Assembly (NCBI GenBank): GCA_903928285.1
Contig: CAIYQH010000575.1
Span: forward strand, 1-15,052
Origin: an uncultured Bacteroidales bacterium
GTDB taxonomy: Bacteria > Bacteroidota > Bacteroidia > Bacteroidales > FEN-979
DNA length: 15,052 bases
Direction of reading: 5' to 3'
The notes under the pieces are model-generated. The model saw only the letters and a program-made list of their open reading frames with translations, searched no databases and was not told the DNA's origin. Within the stretch, counting starts at the first letter, position 1, and each line of letters begins with the position of its first letter. Shown in pieces: positions 1 through 7,228 of this stretch. A program made the translations under genes and the position numbers.

Positions 1-1263
1 AGTTGAAACCAAAGGAGTGGAAGGTACCTGAGATCCTGCTGTTGTTGCTGTGAAGGTTGCCGAAGCGAAATTCGGAGCATAAGCGCCATCGGTGACCGTG
101 ACCTGGTACTGGCAACCCGTGCTGTTTCCCGTTGAATCCGTCTTGTTAATCCCGATCTGGGGGTTGTTGGTCGGGCTTTTTTTCACCCCCATGATGGGGC
201 CGTTGCCAACGACCATAAAGCCGTTGTCGGAAGTCTCAACCACATCGGCGGCGATCATCATGAAGGTTTGCCCCCACTTGACCACACCGGAAGCATCGAG
301 CTTCAGCAGCTGGTCGAACCCCTGCATGGAGGACAAAAACACATATCCGCCATCGGTGGTGGTGTGAATTCTCGGACGTTCTGAAACTCCTGCAAAAGAT
401 GCGGTGGAGGTATAATAAGCCTTGCTCCATAATGGATTTCCGGAGAAATCGGTTTTCATCAGGGCCATGCCGCTGCCAGTGGAGAGATACCATGTGAAGC
501 CGCTGCTTGTCACATCCACATCCCAGGCAGAGGTGTAATTCTGGGCCGGCAACACCTGTGATTTGGCCCAGGAGATGGTTCCCGACGAGGTTAATCTGAT
601 CATGCAGGCCTCCTGTTCAAGCGGGGGATAGTGCTCAATTTCACCAGCCACGATATATCCACCATCAGGAGTTTGCCGCACGGCATAGGCAAAATCTGAC
701 CAGGCGCCGGCATTCAGCACCGTCGACCAGGTTATGTTTCCGGACTGGTCAAGTTTCAAAACAAAGGAATGGGAGATAAAGGTCACAGCCTCCGTGATGT
801 AACCCGCCAGGATAAACCCATGATCGCTGGTTTCCTCAACAGTGGAGGAGAGGGTGGAGGAGCCCATGTTCAGCTCCCTGGTCCATACGGTATCTCCTAA
901 GGAGGTGATCTTGACACAGATGATCCTGTTTTCAACCCCCGGGCTGACCGGCGTAGAACCGGTAAGGATAAAGCAGGAATCATGCGTGGCGGTGATGGCG
1001 GTAAACCGGGAATCATAGGAGCCGCCGATTTTTTTACTCCATAAAACGGCACCGTTGCCATCCACCTTCATCACCATGGGCTGGTTGTCTTTTTCCCCTG
1101 CAATCAGGTAATGATGATCAAAGGATTGAACGATGGCATAACTCTGTGCTGAACCGTTAGGATCGTAATAAACTTTGGAGAAGTTAGTCGGCTGGGCCTC
1201 CGTGGGGATGGCACAGACCAGCAGCATCAGGCTGAAGACCGGAATGAATAATGATGTTTTCAT
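1..1263 (-). CDS. Secreted beta-propeller repeat protein, C-terminus cut by window edge
   Basis: The frame is open from an ATG at 1263 to the left edge with no stop, giving 421 residues and no C-terminus. Residues 1-24 form a signal peptide (Lys-Thr followed by a hydrophobic run, ending TEAQ). Residues 42-380 hold seven imperfect repeats of about 40-50 residues. Each has a [ST]xDxG[GF][YF]xxxG strand, then a short strand ending in K[LIV]D, then G-x-[IV]-x-W-[ST]; examples are TPDGGYIVAG (198-207) and TSDHGFILAG (145-154). Seven such units suggest a seven-bladed beta-propeller. After the last unit comes TGNSTGC and a Thr/Ser/Ala-rich segment that looks like the start of another extracellular domain. 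Proteins of this build in Bacteroidota usually end in a T9SS sorting domain, which is an inference here because that part is missing. No enzymatic motif is visible, so the ligand and role are unknown. No convincing TAnnTTTG box was found upstream. Confidence 0.85.
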   Translation of the reverse strand, partial: MKTSLFIPVFSLMLLVCAIPTEAQPTNFSKVYYDPNGSAQSYAIVQSFDHHYLIAGEKDNQPMVMKVDGNGAVLWSKKIGGSYDSRFTAITATHDSCFILTGSTPVSPGVENRIICVKITSLGDTVWTRELNMGSSTLSSTVEETSDHGFILAGYITEAVTFISHSFVLKLDQSGNITWSTVLNAGAWSDFAYAVRQTPDGGYIVAGEIEHYPPLEQEACMIRLTSSGTISWAKSQVLPAQNYTSAWDVDVTSSGFTWYLSTGSGMALMKTDFSGNPLWSKAYYTSTASFAGVSERPRIHTTTDGGYVFLSSMQGFDQLLKLDASGVVKWGQTFMMIAADVVETSDNGFMVVGNGPIMGVKKSPTNNPQIGINKTDSTGNSTGCQYQVTVTDGAYAPNFASATFTATTAGSQVPSTPLVST

Positions 1264-1397
1264 ATATGCGGGTTTTGAAAGGATTGCTTCAGGACTGACC
1301 TTAACGGGGAATCGGGGTTCTTAAAAGTTTAATAATAGGAGCATACTAAGTTAAGAGGTTTTAGCTGAATTTGAATCGGGGAGGCTGAATTTTTTTT

Positions 1398-1420
1398 CAT
1401 GCTCAACCGCGGTGGTCATG
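1398..1420. other. Imperfect palindrome between divergent genes
   Basis: A perfect 8-bp palindrome, ACCGCGGT (1406-1413), is flanked on both sides by CATG (1398-1401 and 1417-1420), with arms offset by one base. It lies in the non-coding stretch 1264-1487, about 40-60 bp before the putative Nramp promoter. It could be an operator, but it does not resemble the MntR or Fur consensus and may be chance. The rest of this non-coding stretch shows an AT-rich segment and a T-run (1390-1397), with no other feature I can support. Confidence 0.2.
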
Positions 1421-1459
1421 CCTGGAGGGGGTAATGGTGGAGTTTAACACAAATTTTCC

Positions 1460-1467
1460 TACTTTTA
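1460..1467 (+). promoter_or_regulatory. Possible -7 box for the Nramp gene
   Basis: TACTTTTA matches the Bacteroidota -7 consensus TAnnTTTG at all but the last base. It lies 28 nt before the ATG at 1488, a distance similar to the other -7 boxes in the window. A GTTTAAC at about 1442 could be a weak -33 element. If real, this box excludes the earlier in-frame ATG at 1434, which would lie upstream of the transcription start. Confidence 0.35.
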
Positions 1468-1487
1468 CCACTGAATTCTGTTGTGCG

Positions 1488-2750
1488 ATGATGTTCGATT
1501 TTATCAGGGATCTGCGCCGCCGCGACCACAAACCCCGGTTCGGAGGCCTCGACATACTTAAGTACATAGGACCCGGGTTGCTGGTGACAGTTGGTTTTAT
1601 CGATCCCGGCAACTGGGCCTCGAACATTGCAGCGGGCTCCGAATTTGGCTATGAACTGCTTTGGATGGTCACCCTCTCGACGGTGATGCTGATCATCCTG
1701 CAACATAACGTGGCCCATCTGGGCATTGCCACCGGCTTATGCCTCTCGGAGGCGGCCAACAAACACACTCCTCCTTGGGTGTCGCGTTCGGTGCTCGTCT
1801 CAGCCATGGCAGCCTCGGTTTCCACTTCGCTGGCCGAGATCCTCGGAGCCGCCATCGCCCTGAACATGCTTTTTGGCATTCCCGTTCCCGCAGGGGCCAT
1901 CCTGTCGCTGGTGTTTGTGGTGATCATGCTGTTCACCAATTCGTACCAGAAAATAGAAAAGTTTATCATCGCCTTTGTCTCCATCATCGGGCTGTCGTTT
2001 TTATATGAGCTGACGCTGGTGGATATCAACTGGGTACAGGCCGGCATCGGCTGGGTAAAGCCCTCCATCCCGCAGGGTTCGATGATCATCGTGATGAGCG
2101 TGCTGGGGGCCGTGGTCATGCCGCACAACCTGTTTCTTCATTCGGAGATCATCCAGAGCCGTCAGTGGAACCTGGAGGATGACAAAGTGATCAAGCGCCA
2201 GCTGGATTTTGAGCTGTTCGACACGCTGTTTTCGATGATTATCGGCTGGGCCATCAACAGCGCCATCATCCTCTTGGCAGCCACCGCCTTCTTCAGCCAC
2301 CATACCATTGTCGGAGAGTTGCAGCAGGCCGAGAGTATTCTCAAACCCTTGCTGGGTAATCATGCAGCCGTTGTCTTCGGCATTGCCCTGCTCTTTGCGG
2401 GAATTGCCTCCACCATCACCTCGGGGATGGCCGGCGGCAGTATCTTTGCCGGACTTTTCGGGGAACCCTACGATATCCATGACAGCCATTCCCGGCTGGG
2501 CGTGCTGATTTCGCTGATCATTGCGGTGATCATCATTTTCCTGATCAGGAATCCCTACCAGGGGCTGATCGTTTCGCAGATGGCGCTCAGCATCCAGCTT
2601 CCGTTTACCATCTTCCTGCAGATCTACCTGACCTCCTCGGGAAAAGTGATGGGCAAATATGTGAATACCATCTTTACGAAGGTTATGTTGCTTACCGTTG
2701 GCGCGATTGTGATCTTTCTGAACATTAAATTGCTGATCAGCTTCCTATGA
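1488..2750 (+). CDS. Nramp-family divalent metal (Mn2+/Fe2+) transporter
   Basis: This inner-membrane proton-coupled importer has 420 residues from the chosen start, a normal length for the family, with about eleven hydrophobic segments. The TM1 metal-binding motif DPGN is at residues 39-42. The TM6 motif GAVVMPHN supplies the Ala-x-x-Met pair and His expected of true Mn/Fe Nramp proteins rather than the Mg or Al branches. The next stretch, LFLHSEIIQSR, is also typical. The frame extends upstream to an ATG at 1434, but those 18 extra residues are not Nramp-like and overlap a likely promoter. The tandem ATGs at 1488 and 1491 are better starts. No Shine-Dalgarno sequence is visible. Its most likely job is manganese or iron uptake, though the exact metal cannot be read from sequence. 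The next gene has its own promoter box, so it may be transcribed alone. Confidence 0.95.
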   Translation: MMFDFIRDLRRRDHKPRFGGLDILKYIGPGLLVTVGFIDPGNWASNIAAGSEFGYELLWMVTLSTVMLIILQHNVAHLGIATGLCLSEAANKHTPPWVSRSVLVSAMAASVSTSLAEILGAAIALNMLFGIPVPAGAILSLVFVVIMLFTNSYQKIEKFIIAFVSIIGLSFLYELTLVDINWVQAGIGWVKPSIPQGSMIIVMSVLGAVVMPHNLFLHSEIIQSRQWNLEDDKVIKRQLDFELFDTLFSMIIGWAINSAIILLAATAFFSHHTIVGELQQAESILKPLLGNHAAVVFGIALLFAGIASTITSGMAGGSIFAGLFGEPYDIHDSHSRLGVLISLIIAVIIIFLIRNPYQGLIVSQMALSIQLPFTIFLQIYLTSSGKVMGKYVNTIFTKVMLLTVGAIVIFLNIKLLISFL

Positions 2751-2757
2751 AAAACAC

Positions 2758-2765
2758 TACCTTTG
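2758..2765 (+). promoter_or_regulatory. -7 promoter box for the PHP/glycosyltransferase pair
   Basis: TACCTTTG is a perfect match to the Bacteroidota -7 consensus TAnnTTTG. It starts 8 nt after the Nramp stop, 23 nt before the ATG at 2781 and 38 nt before the ATG at 2796. An ATTG at 2729-2732 could be the -33 element, although the spacing is somewhat long. The match suggests the two downstream genes can be transcribed independently of Nramp. Confidence 0.5.
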
Positions 2766-2780
2766 CGTCTGTAATTTACG

Positions 2781-4028
2781 ATGAGCATTCCATTCATGAA
2801 ACCAAAAATCCGGGTAATCAGAACCCTTTTAAAAGGCATTGGATTTTTCCTGTTGACCTTCCTTGGGGTTGAGCTGGTTCTCTATTTCCTGGTGCCCGTT
2901 TATGATTTTCCGGAACCACATCCCTTTTCGGGTGACAAACTCTTCAATCCCTACCAGGGAATCGACAGTTCCCATTGGCGGAAGGCCAATTTTCATTTTC
3001 ACACCCGTGCCTGGGCCGGCCTGACCAATGGCCGCCACAACACCCATGAGGCCTTTTACAAGACCTACAAGGCGCTGGGTTATGATGCCCCGCAGATTTC
3101 CAACTACATGTCGATCGACAGGGCCTTCGAAGATTCCGCATTTTATATTCCGGGCTATGAACATGGCCTGGGAGTGCGGAAAAAACACCAGATCCTGATC
3201 GGGTCGCACCACGTATTATGGCTTGACTATTCCTTTATCCAGAATCTGAACCACAAGCAGCATATGCTCAACCTGCTCAGACAGGATAACGACATCGTCG
3301 GTATCGCCCATCCCGACTGGGAGGATGGCTATACGACCGACGATATGCGATACCTTACCAATTATGACATGGTTGAAGCGCTTAATAACAACTGGCGCTC
3401 GGTACCCCAATGGGATGCAGCCCTTTCGGCCGGCAGGGCTGTGTATATCCTGGCAGACGACGATGCTCACAATATCGACAATCCGAATGATATCCAGCGT
3501 TGCTGCACCTTTGTCAACAGCCCTACCCGTAAAGGCGCTGATATTGTAACTGCCCTTAAGGAAGGCAGAGCCTACGGTGCGGATATCTACCTCAGCATGA
3601 ATGAGGGATATCCGGAAAAGGCTGCCGATGCAAAGCTGGTCCCATGGGTCAACTCGGTGAATGTCAGGGGCGATACGGTGTGGGTGTCGGTGAGTGAACG
3701 ACCACTGAAAATCACCTTCATCGGCCAGGAGGGCAAAGCAAAAAAGATTGTCAGGCTGAACGGAACTGCCTGGTATAAATTCCAACCCGCCGACACCTAT
3801 ATCAGGACCGAAATCACCTTTATCAAAAAGTATAAATTCCCTGCCGTGGGGACTGGCTCAACCTTTTATCTGAACCCGGTTTTCAGGTACGACGGCACAC
3901 CGCCTGCCAATACCCTGCTGGCCGAGATCAACTGGCCCCGGACCTGGATTCTCCGGCTGCTCGGGCTGGGATCGGTGGCCGGGCTTTTCGCCGCCGGATG
4001 GTTCGTGAAACGGGGAAAAACATCCTAA
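2781..4028 (+). CDS. Membrane-anchored PHP-fold (metal-dependent phosphoesterase-like) protein
   Basis: This is a 415-residue protein with an N-terminal membrane segment (about 17-41), a soluble domain and a C-terminal hydrophobic helix (about 390-409) followed by a basic tail. The soluble part carries the ordered metal-ligand motifs of the PHP fold: HFH (72-74), GYEHG with E127, a following H136 (KKHQILI), AHPDW with H177, and DDDAH with D228 and H230. PHP proteins hydrolyse phosphoesters using two or three metal ions. The second motif, normally TDH, reads SNY here (107-109), so one ligand set is altered. Residues 290-380 look like a small beta-rich domain that I do not recognise. The first ATG (2781) leaves a very short leader after the promoter box. 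The ATG at 2796 (MKPKIRV) is an equally good start. The gene ends 13 bp before a glycosyltransferase, suggesting an envelope-related role, but the substrate is unknown. Confidence 0.8.
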   Translation: MSIPFMKPKIRVIRTLLKGIGFFLLTFLGVELVLYFLVPVYDFPEPHPFSGDKLFNPYQGIDSSHWRKANFHFHTRAWAGLTNGRHNTHEAFYKTYKALGYDAPQISNYMSIDRAFEDSAFYIPGYEHGLGVRKKHQILIGSHHVLWLDYSFIQNLNHKQHMLNLLRQDNDIVGIAHPDWEDGYTTDDMRYLTNYDMVEALNNNWRSVPQWDAALSAGRAVYILADDDAHNIDNPNDIQRCCTFVNSPTRKGADIVTALKEGRAYGADIYLSMNEGYPEKAADAKLVPWVNSVNVRGDTVWVSVSERPLKITFIGQEGKAKKIVRLNGTAWYKFQPADTYIRTEITFIKKYKFPAVGTGSTFYLNPVFRYDGTPPANTLLAEINWPRTWILRLLGLGSVAGLFAAGWFVKRGKTS

Positions 4029-4041
4029 TCCGTAAGTTACT

Positions 4042-5604
4042 ATGCCAACTAACCGCCGGATATACTGGGCATTTTTCATACTGCTTGCCCTCTCTGCGCT
4101 TGCCCGGGGCTTTATTGCCGGTTTTATCGAACTGGGAAATGACGAGGTTTATTACCTCACCTATGCCCGCTTTCCGGCCCTGAGCCATTTTGACCATCCT
4201 CCGATGGTTGGGCTGGTCATCCAGCTGTTTACCCTGAATTTCACATTCGAACATGAATTTTTCCTTCGACTGGGCTCGGTGTTACTGGGAACGGTTAGCA
4301 CGATCATGATGTTCCTGATAGGCAGGGAGATCAAGAATCCCCTTACAGGGCTTTATGCAGCCCTGCTCTACACCGCCTCATTCTACGGGTCTATTCTCAG
4401 CGGCACCTTTATCCTGCCCGACGCTCCCCAGGTTTGTTTCTGGCTGGCCGCCCTCTATTTCCTGCTGAAATCGTTACCCGACCGTGATCTGACCTCCGAC
4501 AACAGAATCTCGCTGCTGCTGGCCGCTATATTTGCAGGTTTGGCCCTGATCTCAAAGTACCATTCGGTATTCCTGCCCGCCGGGGTGTTTGTTTACTGCC
4601 TTCTTTACAACCGCCGGTGGTTTGCAACAAAGGAGTTTTATGGTTTCTTCCTGATCGTCGCCCTGGTTGCGACACCGGTACTCTCCTGGAATATCGGGAA
4701 CAATTTTATCAGTTTTACCTACCATGAAAACAGGGTTACCATTACCCAATCGGGATTCAAACCACAGTATTTTCTGACCGAGATGGTAGGAGAGTTTTTT
4801 TATAACAACCCGGTGAATGTGATACTCATCATCACAGCCTTGTTTACGCTGGCATTCCGCAAAAGCTTTCTCAGCGAATCCCCGCGGCGCCTGCTGTTGT
4901 GGACCAGCATCCCGCTGATCGTGGTCTTTCAGTCGTTTTCGCTCTTCCGCAGCACCCTGCCCCACTGGACCGGTCCGGGTTACCTGGGGCTGATTTTTAT
5001 TGCCTCGGCATTCCTGTCGGAACCGGCCCATGAGACTAAAAGACTCCGGCTGATGCCCTGGCAGCTGGTTCTGGCTTTATCGCTGACCATTTCAGTATCG
5101 GTAACCGTCATGGGACAGATCAGGTATGGCTGGATACACCTGCAGCATATGAAGGTCAATGACCCGTCGCTTGATATGGTCGGATGGGAACAGCTCGGGG
5201 AAAAGTTTGCCCCCCTGGCAAAATTTGACGAGGAGCATGGCCTGATCGGAAGGAACTCACCGATCGTCACCTTCCGCTGGTTCCCTGCTGCCAATTTCGA
5301 CTATTATGTCGGACGGAAGATCCATAAGCCGGTTTATGCCATCGGCAACCTGGAACGGATACACAAGTATCACTGGATTAACCGCATCCGCGGAAACCTC
5401 AAGGCAGGCAGCGATGCCTGGTATATCGCCCTGAGCGATGATTATGAAGATCCTGCAGGACTTTACGGGAGCCTGTTCAGCCGGATTATCCCTGCCGATA
5501 CGATCTGTATTACCCGTGGCCGCGACACTGTCAGAAGGGCCTTTATTTTTCGCCTCACTGGGCTGAAGAAGGAGATGGTGTTTCCTTCCGGTGCGGAGGA
5601 GTAA
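4042..5604 (+). CDS. GT-C fold membrane glycosyltransferase (ArnT/PMT-like)
   Basis: The 520-residue protein has an N-terminal half packed with hydrophobic helices and a soluble C-terminal region (about 370-520). It matches the PMT_2/ArnT group of polyprenyl-phosphate-sugar transferases, which move a sugar from a lipid carrier onto an acceptor on the outer face of the inner membrane. The first extracytoplasmic loop has the acidic pair GNDEVYY (D34, E35), followed by HFDHPPM (49-55), the usual 'DHPP' signature. A second loop has LPDAPQ (D127). The C-terminal part contains aromatic-rich FRWFPAANFDYYVGRK. The start is the first ATG after the PHP gene stop, 13 bp away, so the two are probably cotranscribed. 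Sugar donor and acceptor cannot be told from sequence; lipid A, a glycolipid or a protein acceptor are all possible. Confidence 0.88.
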   Translation: MPTNRRIYWAFFILLALSALARGFIAGFIELGNDEVYYLTYARFPALSHFDHPPMVGLVIQLFTLNFTFEHEFFLRLGSVLLGTVSTIMMFLIGREIKNPLTGLYAALLYTASFYGSILSGTFILPDAPQVCFWLAALYFLLKSLPDRDLTSDNRISLLLAAIFAGLALISKYHSVFLPAGVFVYCLLYNRRWFATKEFYGFFLIVALVATPVLSWNIGNNFISFTYHENRVTITQSGFKPQYFLTEMVGEFFYNNPVNVILIITALFTLAFRKSFLSESPRRLLLWTSIPLIVVFQSFSLFRSTLPHWTGPGYLGLIFIASAFLSEPAHETKRLRLMPWQLVLALSLTISVSVTVMGQIRYGWIHLQHMKVNDPSLDMVGWEQLGEKFAPLAKFDEEHGLIGRNSPIVTFRWFPAANFDYYVGRKIHKPVYAIGNLERIHKYHWINRIRGNLKAGSDAWYIALSDDYEDPAGLYGSLFSRIIPADTICITRGRDTVRRAFIFRLTGLKKEMVFPSGAEE

Positions 5605-5607
5605 GAG

Positions 5608-5633
5608 TCAGGCCGGGAAAACTATTCCCTGAT
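5608..5633. terminator. Possible bidirectional hairpin between convergent genes
   Basis: GGGAA (5615-5619) and TTCCC (5625-5629) can pair around a 5-nt loop, with an outer TCA/TGA pairing after a bulge. The hairpin sits exactly where the rightward glycosyltransferase and leftward BNR gene converge, and it includes the latter's stop codon. There is no strong U-tract, so this is only a weak candidate. Confidence 0.28.
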
Positions 5634-7178
5634 GATCTTTGCACACACATTTCCATGATCGGTTTTCAGGTAAAGGAGGTAGGTTCCCGGCGGGTGATCC
5701 GAAAGGTCAACCTGGCTGATGGCATTGACCGACTTCTGCACCCAAAGCAGCTTTCCCTGTGCATCGTAAACCCCGGCCTCAGATACCCGGGTACCCCGGA
5801 ATTGAAAAATGGGGCCTCCCGGGTTCGGAAACAGGGTGATTTCAGGAAGTTTTTCATGTGCAATGTTGCTGATCCCGGAGGAATACAGGTTATGAAGGTC
5901 TATGCGCGAATACCAGATATTGAGGATTCCGTTGCGGGCATCGCCCCAGGCGGTGTGGAGCGTATCGCCCGAAACTGCCAGCGTCATAAAATCATTACCG
6001 TTAAGGCCCAGCACAGGCTTGTATGCCGACAGGGTGTCGGAAATCCTGAAATTTGGCGAAAAGACTGTCGAATCTTTCCATCGCATGGCTCCCCAGATTT
6101 CGGAGGCGACGGCATATCCGCTTCCATTGCTGTTTCTCCGGTCACGCCAAGCAACAACGAAGTCGCCGGCGGCATTGAAATCGCTCCACACCAGGTCCTG
6201 CATCCTGCCATTGCCGGCAGGGTCGGAATTCACCCGGTAAGGTGCACGCCAAGTGGTGCCGTCATTCCACGATTCGATGAGGAATACATCGAGATCCCCG
6301 TATTTTTCACCTAAGAAAACGAAGGTAAGGTGGTTGGGATCGGCAGGGTCGGCAGCAAGGTGGCCACCGGCTTTTGCCAGTGTATCGGTAACACCGGTGG
6401 TTGAATAGACAGCGCCGTGAAAGGTAAAACTGTTGCCATTGTCTGTCGATTTTGCATCGATATAGCCGGGCAGGATGTTCTGGGATGCCACCCAACTGGG
6501 ATAAAGGCAATGGAAGGTGCCTGCGGATGAAACAGCGGGTGCGGCCATGGGCGCTTTAATGATATTTCCCACCAGGAAACCGGCGCCGTCAATATATTTC
6601 CATGGGGACCAGGTAGCGCCGTGGTCGGTGGAGGCCACAAAATAGGGCCGGTTGGGATTTGCCACCCAGGGGGCCGGTTTGGATGTGATGTAAAGATGGC
6701 TGCTGACAGGGTCGATCACCAGCCATGGCCTGTCAATGGGCCTTTTTGAACCGTCGGCATACATGTCGAGCGCTTTGGAGAGGGGGTTCCAGGTGAATCC
6801 TCCATCGGACGATTTTACCAGGTATATCCCGCCACTGTCGGGCGTTTCGCGGTAATCGATATAGGAGGCAAAGAGATTCCCCAGGTTGTCAAAGGCCAGA
6901 GCGGGGTCGGCAGAATGAAAGGAGGGAGCATAATGGGGAAGAAACACAGGGGGCGACCATGAACGGCCCCCGTTGAGCGAAACGATGGTTTTGATCCCGA
7001 GCGGGGAACCGAAGGTATAGCCCATCCATGCCACCACCAGGTGTTCTGGATTGGCAGGATTGACGGCCATGCAGGGCTCTCCGTCGAAGATCATCCCCTT
7101 CGAAACATTGGTGTTCTGGGCAAAAGGATGATGGATGGTTCCCAGGAACGCTATCAGAAGGCATACACGTCGGAGCAT
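5622..7178 (-). CDS. Secreted BNR/Asp-box (sialidase-like fold) protein with T9SS tail
   Basis: The chosen ATG at 7178 gives 518 residues opening with a signal peptide (MLRRVCLLIAF through HHPFAQ). An upstream in-frame ATG at 7205 would add nine residues and is less signal-like. Five Asp-box type motifs (S-x-D/N-x-G-x-x-W/F) are visible, numbered here from the 7205 start: SLNGGRSW (76-83), SSDGGFTW (132-139), STDHGATW (192-199), STDNGNSF (253-260) and SWNDGTTW (312-319). These mark a sialidase-type beta-propeller. I cannot see a full sialidase active site, so calling it a neuraminidase would be unsafe. The last 75 residues form a T9SS type A sorting domain: ITLFPNPGG, YDAQGKLLW, PPGTYLLYL and a closing basic AKIIRE. 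It is therefore probably exported and anchored or released at the cell surface. It follows fumC by 50 bp on the same strand, with no clear functional link. Confidence 0.88.
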   Translation of the reverse strand: MLRRVCLLIAFLGTIHHPFAQNTNVSKGMIFDGEPCMAVNPANPEHLVVAWMGYTFGSPLGIKTIVSLNGGRSWSPPVFLPHYAPSFHSADPALAFDNLGNLFASYIDYRETPDSGGIYLVKSSDGGFTWNPLSKALDMYADGSKRPIDRPWLVIDPVSSHLYITSKPAPWVANPNRPYFVASTDHGATWSPWKYIDGAGFLVGNIIKAPMAAPAVSSAGTFHCLYPSWVASQNILPGYIDAKSTDNGNSFTFHGAVYSTTGVTDTLAKAGGHLAADPADPNHLTFVFLGEKYGDLDVFLIESWNDGTTWRAPYRVNSDPAGNGRMQDLVWSDFNAAGDFVVAWRDRRNSNGSGYAVASEIWGAMRWKDSTVFSPNFRISDTLSAYKPVLGLNGNDFMTLAVSGDTLHTAWGDARNGILNIWYSRIDLHNLYSSGISNIAHEKLPEITLFPNPGGPIFQFRGTRVSEAGVYDAQGKLLWVQKSVNAISQVDLSDHPPGTYLLYLKTDHGNVCAKIIRE

Positions 7179-7228
7179 GGGAAAACAGGTTTGGTAAATC
7201 ACCACATAGAACAGGTCACCGTTTAAGG

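Noticed and set aside
236..493. 85-codon minus-strand frame inside the first gene
   Set aside because: It overlaps the propeller gene in another frame, and only the propeller frame shows coherent repeats across all 421 codons.
5655..6314. 219-codon open frame on the plus strand
   Set aside because: It is antisense to the BNR/T9SS gene and has no signal, domain or promoter.
5622..7178. Annotation as a true sialidase (neuraminidase)
   Set aside because: Asp boxes show the fold only; I could not identify the arginine triad, Tyr/Glu pair or RIP motif of active sialidases.
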